Source of the DNA: Mycolicibacterium brumae
GTDB taxonomy: Bacteria; Actinomycetota; Actinomycetes; Mycobacteriales; Mycobacteriaceae
Length of the DNA stretch: 64,000 nt
Assembly: GCF_025215495.1 (NCBI RefSeq)
Contig: NZ_CP104302.1
Coordinates: forward strand, 186,001-250,000
Direction of reading: 5' to 3'
The position numbers and the translations under genes were made by a program. Shown here piece by piece: positions 53,733 through 63,852 of this stretch. The notes under the pieces were generated by a model. The model searched no databases and was not told where the DNA came from. It worked only from the letters and a program-made list of their open reading frames with translations. How positions within the stretch are numbered: the first letter of the stretch is position 1; the number at the start of each line of letters is the position of its first letter.

Positions 53733-54193
53733 AGCCGGTCCTTGATGGCCGCCGACAGCCGGGCGCCGTCGGCCTTGTCGCCGGCGATCTCCTTGGCGAT
53801 CCGCATCACCTGGCCCATCTCCTTGGGGCCGGGCCGGGCGCCGTTGGCCTCGGCGACATTGGCGATTGCGGTGTTGACGATATTGGCGATTTCGTCCTCG
53901 GACAGCGGCGAGGGCAGGTACTCCTCGATGACGCTGCCCTCGGCGCGCTCGTTGGCGGCCAACTCGCCGCGGCCGTTGGTGATGTAGATCTGGGCGGCCT
54001 CGGACCGCTTGCGCGCCTCCCGGGCCAGCACCCGCAGCACCTCCGGGTCGGTGAGCTCGATCGGCTCCTTGCCGGAGACCTCTTCGGTCTGGATGGCCGC
54101 CAGCAGCATCCGCAGGGTCGCGGTGCGCAACTTGTCCTGAGCCTTCATCGCGTCGGTGAGGTCTGCGCGCAGCCGGTTCTTGAGTTCAGCCAT
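53729..54193 (-). CDS. GatB/YqeY-domain protein
   Basis: 154 aa from the ATG at 54193, with TACGGT 6 nt upstream. A YqeY fold, the C-terminal-like domain of GatB/GatE that binds tRNA ([30 protein letters not shown]). Stand-alone copies are widespread, function unclear. Convergent with glpK, divergent from the MoxR operon. Confidence 0.85.
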   Translation of the reverse strand: MAELKNRLRADLTDAMKAQDKLRTATLRMLLAAIQTEEVSGKEPIELTDPEVLRVLAREARKRSEAAQIYITNGRGELAANERAEGSVIEEYLPSPLSEDEIANIVNTAIANVAEANGARPGPKEMGQVMRIAKEIAGDKADGARLSAAIKDRL

Positions 54194-54365
54194 GCCAGCA
54201 CCGTACGCGTTGACGTGCCCCGATTGTGGGCACGACGCCCCGCCGACGGCACTTTGGCGCGGTCCCGCCCGTCGGACAGGCGGTACATTTTCACCAAATG
54301 CCGTCGCGGAGGGTGAAGACATTGCCGAGCAGGGACCGGACTCTGAGCACCGGGACGTCGGTCCG

Positions 54366-55520
54366 GTGAGCGTTCCCCCGGGTCAGCCCGATCCGTACCA
54401 GCAGGGGTACCCCTATCAGGGCTACCCGCAGCAGCCGTGGGCGCCCGGGTATCCGCAGCAGGGTTACCCGCAGCAGGGGTATCCCCAGCAGGGCTATCCG
54501 CAACAGGGGTATGCCCAGCACGGCTACCAGCAGCAGCTGCCCGGCTACCCCCAGCAGCCGATGGTGCCCGACCTCAAACCGGGCGTCATCCCGCTGCGGC
54601 CGCTGAACCTCAGCGAGCTCTACAACGGCGCCGTCGCCTATATCCGGCGCAGCCCCAAATCCACCCTCGGGCTGACCACCGTCGTCGTGCTGGCCACCGA
54701 GCTGCTGTCCCTGGCACTGCAGATCGGGCCGATGCTGGCGGTCGGCCGCATCGACGCGCTGCGCGACACCTCGACGGACTGGGCGCTGTCCGGGCTGCTG
54801 CAGCTGCCCGGCGCCGCGGCGCTGTGGCTGTCGACGCTGCTGCTCAACGGCATGCTCACCGTCGTGGTTGGGCGGGCGGTGTTCGGCTCCTCGATCACCA
54901 TCGGCGAGACCTGGCAGCTGATCAAGGGCCGCCTCGGCGCGCTGATTCTGCTGGCGTTGTTGCAGATGCTGATCTACGGGGCGATCATCGGCGTGCTGGT
55001 CGCCGCCGGACTGTTGGTGGCGACCGCCAGTGGCGGACTGGCCGCCACCCTCGTCGTCGTCCCGCTGGCGTTGCTGGCCATTCCGCTGGCGGTCTGGATC
55101 TGGGTGGCGATGCTGTTCGCGCCGGTCGTCATCGTGCTGGAGCGGCAACCGGTCGGCGAAGCGATCCGACGGTCCTGGGCGCTGGTCCGCGGCGATTTCT
55201 GGCGGGTGTTCGGCATCATGGTGCTGACCGGCCTGATGGTCGCGATCATCGCCGGGGTGCTGGCCGCGCCGTTCGCGGTGGGTGGGGCGGTCCTCGAGGG
55301 GCTGGCCGGCATGTACATGCTGAGCCTGGTGCTGCTGGCCATCGGCAACGCCATCAGCCGCATCATCACCACACCGTTCACCGCCGGCGTGACGGTGCTG
55401 CTGTACACCGACCGCCGGATGCGCGCCGAGGCGTTCGACATGGTGCTGCGCACCGGCGTCACCCCGGCCGGGCCGGCCGACCCCAACACCACGGACTGGC
55501 TGTGGCAGACCCGACCGTAG
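54366..55520 (+). CDS. Tyr/Gln/Pro-repeat multi-pass membrane protein (Rv3689-like)
   Basis: 384 aa from the GTG at 54366 ([13 protein letters not shown]); no ATG gives the frame a better start. The first ~70 residues are repeats of GYPQQ; then about six transmembrane helices like the membrane domain of glycerophosphodiesterase-type and DUF7847 proteins ([35 protein letters not shown]). First gene of the MoxR/DUF58 operon; its end overlaps the next start by 19 nt. Confidence 0.72.
   Translation: MSVPPGQPDPYQQGYPYQGYPQQPWAPGYPQQGYPQQGYPQQGYPQQGYAQHGYQQQLPGYPQQPMVPDLKPGVIPLRPLNLSELYNGAVAYIRRSPKSTLGLTTVVVLATELLSLALQIGPMLAVGRIDALRDTSTDWALSGLLQLPGAAALWLSTLLLNGMLTVVVGRAVFGSSITIGETWQLIKGRLGALILLALLQMLIYGAIIGVLVAAGLLVATASGGLAATLVVVPLALLAIPLAVWIWVAMLFAPVVIVLERQPVGEAIRRSWALVRGDFWRVFGIMVLTGLMVAIIAGVLAAPFAVGGAVLEGLAGMYMLSLVLLAIGNAISRIITTPFTAGVTVLLYTDRRMRAEAFDMVLRTGVTPAGPADPNTTDWLWQTRP
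54405..54560 (+). repeat. 15-bp tandem repeat coding GYPQQ
   Basis: About eight imperfect 15-bp units (GGGTTACCCGCAGCA and variants) encode [10 protein letters not shown]. In frame, intrinsically disordered product; copy number may vary. Confidence 0.75.
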
Positions 55521-56149
55521 ACGTCGACTCCGACACCGCGCGGGAACTGGCGCGCGACGAACTGTCCAAACCGATGTATCCGCGGCAGAGTTTCACCGAC
55601 CGATCGCTGGAATGGCTCGACGACCTGCTGAACCGCATCCTGAACAAGGGCGCCGAGCTGCCCGGCGGCTGGCTGTCCATCGTGATCCTGGTGCTGCTTG
55701 TGCTGGCCGCGGTGGTCTTCGCCACGCACATGTACCGCACAACCCTGCGGACCCGCGCCGACGGCGACTTCCAGCTGTTCGGCGGCGAACAACTCAGCGC
55801 CGAGGCGCATCGCGCCGCCGCCGAAGCGTGCGCCACCCGCGGCGACTGGGCCGCCGCGATCCGGCACCGCCTGCGCGCGGTCGCCCGGGCGCTGGAGGAG
55901 TCCGGGGCGCTGGCCGTCGTCGCCGGGCGCACCGCCACCGAACTCGCCAACGCCGCCGCCGCGGTCTATCCGGGATTGTCCGGCCCGTTGCAGGCGGCCG
56001 CGTCGATCTTCAACGACGTCAGCTACGGCGAACAGCCCGGCGCGCCCGACGGCTACCGGCTGATCGCCGATCTGGACCGGCAGCTGGCCGACGCGCCCCG
56101 GGCTCCGACGCCCGCGGGCGCGGCCTCGGGCTGGACGACGATCCGATGA
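55502..56149 (+). CDS. DUF4129 membrane protein (Rv3690-like)
   Basis: 215 aa, GTG at 55502 inside the end of the previous gene. A short N-terminal segment ([14 protein letters not shown]), one transmembrane helix (~55-77) and a cytoplasmic DUF4129 helical domain ([25 protein letters not shown]). DUF4129 proteins accompany MoxR/DUF58 and transglutaminase systems. The stop overlaps the next ATG. Confidence 0.8.
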   Translation: MADPTVDVDSDTARELARDELSKPMYPRQSFTDRSLEWLDDLLNRILNKGAELPGGWLSIVILVLLVLAAVVFATHMYRTTLRTRADGDFQLFGGEQLSAEAHRAAAEACATRGDWAAAIRHRLRAVARALEESGALAVVAGRTATELANAAAAVYPGLSGPLQAAASIFNDVSYGEQPGAPDGYRLIADLDRQLADAPRAPTPAGAASGWTTIR

Positions 56150-57269
56150 CCGCGCCGGCCCGAACCCGCACGCGCGGCCCCCGGATCGCGGTGGTGTTCG
56201 CGTTGCTGGCGATCACCGCGGTCGCCGCCCTGGTCACCTGGCAGACCAGCCCGCGCGACGGCAATTACCTGGACCCGCGCTCCACCCAGCCGACCGGCGC
56301 GCACGCCCTGCTCACCCTGCTGCGCGACCAGGGTGTCGACGTCGTCGTCGCCGACACCGTCGGCGCCGCGGTCGCCGCAGCCGATGAGGACTCGCTGCTG
56401 CTGGTGACGCGCACCCAGTACCTGCCCGGCGAGGACCTGTTGGCGGAGTTGGACGAGGCGCCCGGTGACCGCCTGATCGTCGAGCCGTCCCGGATGATGG
56501 CCGGTGTGTTCGCGCCCGGCGTCGACGTCGCCGACACGATGGCCAAGATCAACCCGGGCTGCGCGATGCGCGAAGCCGACAGCGCCGGCGTCGCGAACCT
56601 CACCTCCGGCTACACCTACGAGCAGGCCGACGACGACATCACCGGCTTCACCTCCTGCTACGGCGGCGCACTGGTCCGTTACCGCGACGGCGGCCGCGAG
56701 GTCACGGTCGTCGGGTCGGCGAACTTCATGACCAACGGGCAACTGCTCAAGGACGGCAACGCCGCGCTGGCGATGAACCTGGCAGGATCGCACGCCCGCG
56801 TGATCTGGTACGCCCCGCAGCAGCTGGAGGGCGAATCCTCGGGCGACGCAACGATTTTCGACCTCATTCCGGAACGGGTCAACTGGATCGTCTGGCAGCT
56901 CGTGCTGGTGGTCGCGCTGCTGGCGCTGTGGCGGGGCCGACGGCTGGGCCCGCTGGTCGCCGAGCAGCTGCCCGTCGTCGTGCGCGCGTCGGAGACCGTC
57001 GAAGGCCGCGGCCGGCTGTATCAGTCCCGGCGCGCCAATGACCGGGCCGCCGACGCGCTGCGCACCGCCGCGCTGCAGCGACTGCTGCCCCGGCTCGGAC
57101 TCACCACCCGCGCCGACCCGCCGCAGATCGTCACCGCGCTGGCCGCCCGCACCGGCATGCCGGCCGCGGCGGTGTCGCATCTGCTGTTCGGCCCGGCCCC
57201 GGCCACCGAGGACGACCTCGTCCACCTCGCTTCGGCGCTCGACAACATCGAAAGGCAGGTTGCCTACCA

Positions 57270-57273
<4 letters not shown>
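56146..57273 (+). CDS. DUF4350 membrane protein (Rv3691-like)
   Basis: 375 aa, ATG at 56146 (ATGA overlap). One N-terminal transmembrane helix, an extracytoplasmic domain of the GATase-like DUF4350 type (TGAHALLTLLRDQGVDVVVADT), a second transmembrane helix (~245-262) and a basic cytoplasmic tail (QSRRANDRAADALRTAALQR). Part of the MoxR operon; next start overlaps by 4 nt. Confidence 0.8.
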
Positions 57274-58228
<955 letters not shown>

Positions 58229-58229
<1 letters not shown>

Positions 58230-59659
58230 TGGTGCTCACCGCCCGCGTCGCGCTGCTCGCCCTGCTGGGCGTGCCGCTGGTCGCGGTGTCCCCGTGGCCG
58301 GCAGCGACATTCGCGGTCCTGCTGGCGGCGCTCGCGGTGCTGGTGGCCATCGACGTGGTGCTGGCGGCGGCGCCCTCGGCGCTCGACTACGCCCGCTCCG
58401 GACCCGAGTCGGCCCGGCTGGGACAGCCCGCCGAGCTGCGGCTGGTGATCCGCAACGACGGCGCCCGGCGGTTCCGCGGCCTGGTCCGGGACGCCTGGGC
58501 TCCGAGCGCGCGGGCCGAGCCCCGGCAGCATCGGGTGGATCTGCCCGCCGGCGGGTTCGCCGTCGTCGAGACCCGGCTGCGGCCGATCCGCCGCGGTGAA
58601 CAGCACGCCGCCGCCGTCACCGCGCGTTCGCTGGGCCCGCTGGGTCTGGCCGGCCGGCAGGCGAGCCGGCCGCTGCCCGGCGAACTGCGGGTGCTGCCGC
58701 CATTCCTGTCCCGCAAGCACCTGCCGTCCCGGCTGGCGCGGCTGCGTCAGATCGACGGCGCCATTCCGGTGCTGATCCGGGGCCAGGGCACCGAATTCGA
58801 CTCGCTGCGTGAGTATGTGGTGGGCGATGACGTCCGTTCCATCGACTGGCGGGCCACCGCGCGCCGCGCCGACGTGGTGGTGCGGACCTGGCGGCCCGAG
58901 CGGGACCGGCGGGTGGTGCTGGTGCTCGACACCGGCCGAACCTCGGCGGGCCGCGTCGGGGTGGACCCGACCGCCTTGGACAACGGTGCTGATGCGGCGG
59001 GCCCCTTCCTCGCTCGTTCCTCGCTCGTTGGACCCGCCGGTGCTGATGCGGCGGGCCCCTTCCTCGCTCGTTCCTCGCTCGTTGGACCCGCCGTAGGCTG
59101 GCCCCGGCTGGACTGGTCCATGGACGCCGCGCTGCTGATGGCGGCGCTGGCCGCCCGGGCCGGTGACCATGTCGATTTCCTGGCCTATGACCGCGAACCC
59201 CGGGCCGGTGTGTTCGGCGCGGGTCGCACCGAGCTGCTGGCCCGCCTGGTGGACGCGATGGCGCCGCTGGAGCCCGCGCTGATCGAAAGCGACGCCGCCG
59301 GAATGGTTTCGGAGGTTTCCCGGCGCACCCGCGGCCGGGCGCTGGTGGTGATCCTGACCGAGCTGAACGCCTCCGCGCTGGAGGAGGGGCTGCTTCCGGT
59401 GCTGCCGCAGCTGTCCGCTCGGCACCAGGTGATCATCGCCGCGGTCGCCGACCCGCGGGTGGACACGTTGGCGGCCGGCCGAGCCGACGCCGCGCAGGTG
59501 TACGACGCCGCTGCCGCCGAGCGCTCCCGCAATGAACGGCGTGGCATCGCCTCCCGGCTGCGGGGCATGGGCGTGGAGGTCGTCGACGCCGAGCCGGAAG
59601 AGCTCGCCCCGGCGCTGGCCGACACCTATCTGGCGATGAAGGCGTCCGGCCGGCTCTGA
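58229..59659 (+). CDS. DUF58 (VWA-like) protein with in-frame repeat insertion
   Basis: 476 aa, GTG at 58229 overlapping the moxR stop. Two N-terminal transmembrane helices, then the DUF58 core (FDSLREYVVGDDVRSIDWRATAR) leading to a VWA-like fold. Between the VWA first strand (VLVLDTGRTSA) and the next helix (WSMDAALLMAAL) sit two exact copies of an 18-residue unit (GADAAGPFLARSSLVGPA, residues ~253-288), a loop that homologues lack. Both copies keep frame. Last gene of the operon. Confidence 0.85.
58985..59092 (+). repeat. Two tandem 54-bp repeat units inside the DUF58 gene
   Basis: GGTGCTGATGCGGCGGGCC…CTCGTTGGACCCGCC is present twice head-to-tail with no difference. It contains CTCGCTCGTTCCTCGCTCGTT, the reverse complement of the GAGCGAGGAACGAG core of the intergenic repeat at 40848-40894. 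Confidence 0.85.
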
Positions 59660-59662
59660 GCG

Positions 59663-60565
59663 CTACGCGGCCAGGCTGCCGACCAGCCGTTGGTGCAGGC
59701 GATAGATCCACGGCCGCGGATCCTCGAATACGTCCCGGGCGACGATGTGGATCACCTCCCAGCCCATGGCGGTGAGCGCTTCGTGCTTCGTCCGATCGCG
59801 CCCGATCTGGTCGGGCGTGCTGTGGGCCTCGAACCCGTCGTATTCAAGCGCGATCATCGCCTCCGGCCAGGCGAAATCGACCCGCCAGGTATGGCCGTCG
59901 CGATCGATGATCTCGAGTTGCAGGGTGGGGTCGGGGATTCCGGCGTCGATGATCATCAGCCGGACGACGCTCTCCATCGGCGATTCGGGTTCCGGGCGGG
60001 CGAGCACGACGAGCTCGCGCACCTTCACGATCCCGCGCCGGCCTGCCTGCAGGCGCGCGGCCCGTGCGAGTTCGTCGCGATCGCACGTGCCGCTCCGCAA
60101 TGCGGCGTCCAGGGCGGCGAGCGCCCGTGGCCGCCGGAGGGTCCGCGCGAACTCGACGGCGGTCCAGGCCGGCGCGGTCACCAGCCGGCCGCCGACCTCG
60201 AGCAGGGGCGCGCCCTCGCGACGGTGCGGGATCAGGCCGCGCTCCGGAACCAGCAGATGCCCCTCGGGATTGAGCACATGGATGTCTCGGGTGTTCTCGG
60301 TGTTGAACCCGTGGAATTGGGCCGCAGTGCCCAGACAGGGCACGACCGGCTCACCGCAGCGCAGGTCGAGGGCTTTGAGGCGGGTGGCCAAGGACGGCTC
60401 GCCGATGCAGTAGATGCCGCGGCGGATCTTGACGAGCACACCGGACCGGAGCAAGCGCTGCATATCCCGCCGGGTGATGATGCCGAGGAGCTGTGGCGTC
60501 CGCACCACGCCGCCCTGCGCGTCGAAAGTGGACATGAGTTCGGGGTACATACGCCGAATGGTCAT
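59663..60565 (-). CDS. DUF559 nuclease-like protein with AbiEi-type N-terminus
   Basis: 300 aa from the ATG at 60565; starts at 60550 or 60535 or a GTG at 60652 are possible. The N-terminal ~130 residues look like an AbiEi/transcriptional-regulator winged-helix module (LGIITRRDMQRLLRSGVLVKIRRGIYCIG). The C-terminal ~110 are DUF559, a PD-(D/E)xK relative of Vsr (WRVDFAWPEAMIALEYDGFEAH). Multi-copy in mycobacteria, function unknown; phage or repair roles are guesses. Its 3' end is 3 nt from the DUF58 stop. Confidence 0.75.
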   Translation of the reverse strand: MTIRRMYPELMSTFDAQGGVVRTPQLLGIITRRDMQRLLRSGVLVKIRRGIYCIGEPSLATRLKALDLRCGEPVVPCLGTAAQFHGFNTENTRDIHVLNPEGHLLVPERGLIPHRREGAPLLEVGGRLVTAPAWTAVEFARTLRRPRALAALDAALRSGTCDRDELARAARLQAGRRGIVKVRELVVLARPEPESPMESVVRLMIIDAGIPDPTLQLEIIDRDGHTWRVDFAWPEAMIALEYDGFEAHSTPDQIGRDRTKHEALTAMGWEVIHIVARDVFEDPRPWIYRLHQRLVGSLAA

Positions 60566-60658
60566 CGCCCGGGCCGCGGCGCGGTATTCAGCCGCGGGTG
60601 ATCCTGTGGATAGCGGTGTTTCCTGTGCACAACCCAGCGCTCGGGTCCTCACTTGGCC

Positions 60659-60795
60659 GCGAGCGATCGGCTGGGTACACCGCCCGCCGTACCTGACCGA
60701 GCGCTCGCGCTCAATGGGCTGGGCGACCGCACGGCTGGGTACGCGGGTCCCTGTACGCAGTCGAGCGGTCGCGGGCTGGTGGCCCGCGACCGCTC
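60659..60795. repeat. Second locus of the palindromic repeat, with padR terminator hairpin
   Basis: Copies at 60659-60710 and 60724-60775 share GCTGGGTAC…GTAC…(C/G)GAGCG with the cluster at 43.9 kb. The second leads into a perfect 14-bp hairpin (60763-60776 with 60782-60795), which lies just past the padR stop and may end its transcript. The ~250-bp gap between DUF559 and padR holds nothing else. Confidence 0.6.
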
Positions 60796-60814
60796 GGTCA
60801 GGTGGTGGTGTGGG

Positions 60815-61480
60815 TCAGCTTTCGCCGAGGATCTGGTAGATCTCGCGACGAGCCTCGTTGATGACGTCGAGCACGCGCTGCTGCTGGTCGGCGTCACCGG
60901 CCGCGACCGCCTGGCCCGCCGCGCCGAAGAGTTGGCCGAGCGCGTCACGCAGGCCGACCGCGCCCGGGTCGGCGCTCTCGGTGATCTCCGTCCACGGCGC
61001 GACTTCGATCTTCTCTGCCACGGCGCGGCCGTCGTCGGTCAGCTCGAAGAGCTTCTTGGAGCCCTCGGTGTCGGCGGTGACGATCAGGCCCTCGTCCTCG
61101 AGCAGCTGCAGGGTGGGGTACACCGAGCCTGGGCTGGGCTTCCACAGTCCGTTGCTGCGTTCGGCGATCTCCTGGATCATCTCGTAGCCGTGCATGGGGC
61201 GTTCGACCAGCAGCGACAGGATCGCCGCCCGGACGTCGCCGCGTCGGCCCGGACCGCGACCACCGCCGCGTCCGCCCCGGCGGCCGCCGGGGCCGAATCC
61301 GGGGCCGAACCCGAACCCGGGACCGAAGCCGCCGGGGCCGAAGCCGAAGCCGCCGCGCTGGGCGCGGACCTGGTCGAGGACGGCGTCACGCAGTTGGTGG
61401 CGGGTGTGCCGGTCCATCGGTCCGAAACCGAAGTGGCCGGGGCCGCCGTGCTGGCCGTCTGGATCGCAGGGGTGATTCAT
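60815..61480 (-). CDS. PadR-family transcriptional regulator with Gly-rich linker
   Basis: 221 aa from the ATG at 61480 (ATG 61492 is the alternative). The winged helix is clear (ILSLLVERPMHGYEMIQEIAERSNGLWKPSPGSVYPTLQLLEDEGL), followed by a C-terminal dimer helix. Unusual is the ~85-residue N-terminus, His-rich at first (HPCDPDGQHGGPGHFGFG) then repeats of GFGPGFG and RGGRGG. This could bind metal or RNA/DNA. The region upstream carries an operator-like palindrome. Confidence 0.85.
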   Translation of the reverse strand: MNHPCDPDGQHGGPGHFGFGPMDRHTRHQLRDAVLDQVRAQRGGFGFGPGGFGPGFGFGPGFGPGGRRGGRGGGRGPGRRGDVRAAILSLLVERPMHGYEMIQEIAERSNGLWKPSPGSVYPTLQLLEDEGLIVTADTEGSKKLFELTDDGRAVAEKIEVAPWTEITESADPGAVGLRDALGQLFGAAGQAVAAGDADQQQRVLDVINEARREIYQILGES

Positions 61481-61515
61481 GGTGAGTCTCATTTCGTTGG
61501 GGAGGCGCTCCGTGC

Positions 61516-61552
61516 GCTCTCGATAGTCTCACGATATATCGGAATAAGTCGG
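61516..61552 (-). promoter_or_regulatory. Operator-like repeats upstream of padR
   Basis: Palindrome CGATATATCG (61532-61541) and direct repeats CTCGATA/CTCACGATA lie in the gap between padR and the divergent antiporter. This is the only AT-rich stretch here, so autoregulation by PadR and control of the antiporter are plausible. Confidence 0.45.
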
Positions 61553-61663
61553 AACGCAAGGGTTGCCGTAGCGATGCCTGTGGGTCCCCGACATTCGCCG
61601 ATCGGACTTCCTGCAGGCGTGCCACACTTCTGCCGATGCGCCTGCGACCCCGGACCACCCGCG

Positions 61664-63040
61664 ATGGGTGACTTCGACTTCGGCACGCTCGCGATGATCG
61701 TCGCGATCGGGATGATCGGACCCCTGCTGGCGCTGCCGAAGAAGCTGCGGGCGCCGGTCGTCGTCGGCGAACTCGCGGCGGGCATCGCGTTCGGCCACTC
61801 CGGGCTGGGCCTGCTGAACCCAGACGACCCGACCTTCCGGCACCTGGCCGACATCGGCTTCGCGTTGGTGATGTTCCTCGTCGGCAGCCATGTGCCGATC
61901 CGCGATCGCAACCTGAGGTCGTCGGTCCCGGTGGCCGCGCTGCGGTGCGTCCTGGTCGGTGTGGCGGCGCTGCTGCTCGCCGCGGGGATCGAAGCGATTT
62001 TCCAGACCGGGCACATGCTGCTCTACGCGGTGCTGATCGCCTCGTCGTCGGCCGCGCTGGCGTTGCCCATGATCGACCGGATCGGCATGGCCGGGCCCGC
62101 GGTGCTCAGCGTCACCGCGCAGATCGCGATCGCCGACACCGCGTGTATTGTGCTGCTGCCCTTGGCGATTGACCCGCCACGCGCCGGCACGGCGGCGCTC
62201 GGCGCGCTGGCCATCGCTGCCTTCACCCTGATCGCCTACTTCGTCATCCACTATCTGCAGCGCAAGGGCTACCGCAAGGTGATCCACCGCTACTCCGAGC
62301 AGAACCGGGTGGCGCTGGAACTGCGGATCGCGCTGCTGCTGTTGTTCGGGCTGTGCTGGCTGGCGGTCAGCACCCGGGTGTCGATCATGCTGGCCGGATT
62401 TGCGCTCGGGCTGGGACTGTCCGCGATCGGCCAGCCGCGCCGGCTGGCCCGGCAGCTCTTCGGCGTCACCGAAGGGTTCTTCGGGCCGCTGTTCTTCGTG
62501 TGGCTGGGCGCGTCACTGCATCTGGCCGAACTGGGCGAGGACCCGTCGCTCATCCTGCTCGGTCTGAGCCTGGGCGCCGCGGCCATGCTGGCACATCTGG
62601 CCGGGGTGCTGACCCGCCAGCCGGCGGCGATGGCGGTGCTGGCGTCCGGGCAGTTGGGGGTGCCGGTCGCCGCGGCCGCCCTCGGCGTCGACTACGGGCT
62701 GATGTCGGCCGGGGAGCCGTCGGCGTTGATCCTCGGCGCGCTGGTCACCGTGGTGGGCACCTCGATCGCCGCCAACATCGCGCAGCGGGCGCGAAACGCC
62801 AGCGCCGCCGGGCAGACCGGCTTGGAGGAGCCCGATCGCTCCGGTGATCAGTCGGGCGTCGCGAAACCGCCAGCCGCGGGTGGCGGACCAGCCGGTGGCC
62901 TCACAGCGGACGGCAGCCCGGCGGACGGCGAACCCGGAGGCGCCCCCCAACCAGACGGCGACCCCCAACCCGACGGCGGCCCGGCGGCAGCCCCCCACGC
63001 CGGGACCGACGGCGCGAAACCACCGGAGGGCGGCGGGTAA
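61664..63040 (+). CDS. Kef-type (CPA2) cation/proton antiporter
   Basis: 458 aa, ATG at 61664; the open frame further upstream is antisense to padR. About 11-12 transmembrane helices over residues 1-390 (VVVGELAAGIAFGHSGLG is the typical first Kef motif). No TrkA-N/RCK domain follows. The last ~63 residues are a Pro/Gly/Ala/Asp-rich tail encoded by DNA that is also the antisense 3' end of the RDD gene. Divergent from padR, which may regulate it. Confidence 0.85.
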   Translation: MGDFDFGTLAMIVAIGMIGPLLALPKKLRAPVVVGELAAGIAFGHSGLGLLNPDDPTFRHLADIGFALVMFLVGSHVPIRDRNLRSSVPVAALRCVLVGVAALLLAAGIEAIFQTGHMLLYAVLIASSSAALALPMIDRIGMAGPAVLSVTAQIAIADTACIVLLPLAIDPPRAGTAALGALAIAAFTLIAYFVIHYLQRKGYRKVIHRYSEQNRVALELRIALLLLFGLCWLAVSTRVSIMLAGFALGLGLSAIGQPRRLARQLFGVTEGFFGPLFFVWLGASLHLAELGEDPSLILLGLSLGAAAMLAHLAGVLTRQPAAMAVLASGQLGVPVAAAALGVDYGLMSAGEPSALILGALVTVVGTSIAANIAQRARNASAAGQTGLEEPDRSGDQSGVAKPPAAGGGPAGGLTADGSPADGEPGGAPQPDGDPQPDGGPAAAPHAGTDGAKPPEGGG

Positions 63041-63825
63041 CCGGGCGCAGCCGACTGCGCCCGGGCCGCGGCGGCCTGCAGCCGCAGCACTTCCCGACGA
63101 TGCCGCTCGGCGAGCACCGCGGCCAGCATGTATTGCGGGGGCACGCCCGGCGGCGGCGCGGGTGAAATCCGCTGCGCCACCTCATTCCCGATCCGGATGG
63201 CCATCTCGTCGCGCACCGCCGGTTCCAGGCCGGGCGCGCGGGACAGGAACTGCCGCGCCAATTCGGCCTGCTCGGGAGACAGTCCGGACAGTTGCAGGCC
63301 GGCCGCCCAACCGGCCAACGCGGGCGGCATCTGCGGCGGCGGCGCCAGCTTCGGGCCGCGTTCGCTGATCACGATGGTGCCGGCGAAGATATCGCCGATC
63401 CGCTTGCCCTTTTCCGAGAGCAGGCTGCTGATCACCGCGGGACTGCCGAACAGCGCCCAGATCTCCACGATCGACGCCAGCGCCCGGAACAGCGCCTGGC
63501 GGAACCGCTCGGGGCTGCCGTCGTCGGACACCACCCGCAGACCCATCGCCATCATGCCCAGCGTGCGGCCGCGACTGGCGGTCTCGAAGATCACCGGGTA
63601 GCCCACGATCACCAGCACCGTGTAGATGGTCAGGATCGCCGCGCTGAGCGCGGTGTCCATCCGGAACAGCGTCATCCCCCACAGCATCGTGCCCAGGTAC
63701 AGCCCCATCAGCACCACCATGACGTCGATCACCGCGGCGACGGCGCGCACCGGCAGCTGCGCGATCTGCACATCCAGCACCACCGCGTCGCCGGTGACGA
63801 CCGACCCGATTGGTGAGGCTGACAT
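62848..63825 (-). CDS. RDD-domain membrane protein (Rv3695-like)
   Basis: 325 aa from the ATG at 63825, with TAGCGT 7 nt upstream. RDD domain with three transmembrane helices (residues ~20-170; RAVAAVIDVMVVLMG, GYPVIFETASRGRTLG), then a cytoplasmic domain (LSPEQAELARQFLSRAPGLEP) and a Pro/Gly/Trp-rich tail. RDD and SpoIIM genes stand beside MoxR/DUF58 operons; here the SpoIIM gene is divergent. The 3' end overlaps the antiporter gene by 193 bp. Confidence 0.85.
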   Translation of the reverse strand: MSASPIGSVVTGDAVVLDVQIAQLPVRAVAAVIDVMVVLMGLYLGTMLWGMTLFRMDTALSAAILTIYTVLVIVGYPVIFETASRGRTLGMMAMGLRVVSDDGSPERFRQALFRALASIVEIWALFGSPAVISSLLSEKGKRIGDIFAGTIVISERGPKLAPPPQMPPALAGWAAGLQLSGLSPEQAELARQFLSRAPGLEPAVRDEMAIRIGNEVAQRISPAPPPGVPPQYMLAAVLAERHRREVLRLQAAAARAQSAAPGYPPPSGGFAPSVPAWGAAAGPPSGWGSPSGWGAPPGSPSAGLPSAVRPPAGPPPAAGGFATPD

Positions 63826-63832
63826 GGCAGAA

Positions 63833-63845
63833 ACGCTACTAGAGT
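63833..63845. promoter_or_regulatory. Abutting divergent -10 boxes of RDD and SpoIIM genes
   Basis: TAGCGT (minus strand, 63833-63838) and TAGAGT (plus strand, 63840-63845) are 1 nt apart; each is 7 nt before its start codon (63825 and 63853). Both mRNAs would be leaderless, and each -35 region lies in the other gene. Confidence 0.6.
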
Positions 63846-63852
63846 CTGCGAG

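Noticed and set aside
54405..54560. CRISPR-like array
   Set aside because: Units are 15 bp, contiguous, in frame and code GYPQQ; there are no spacers.
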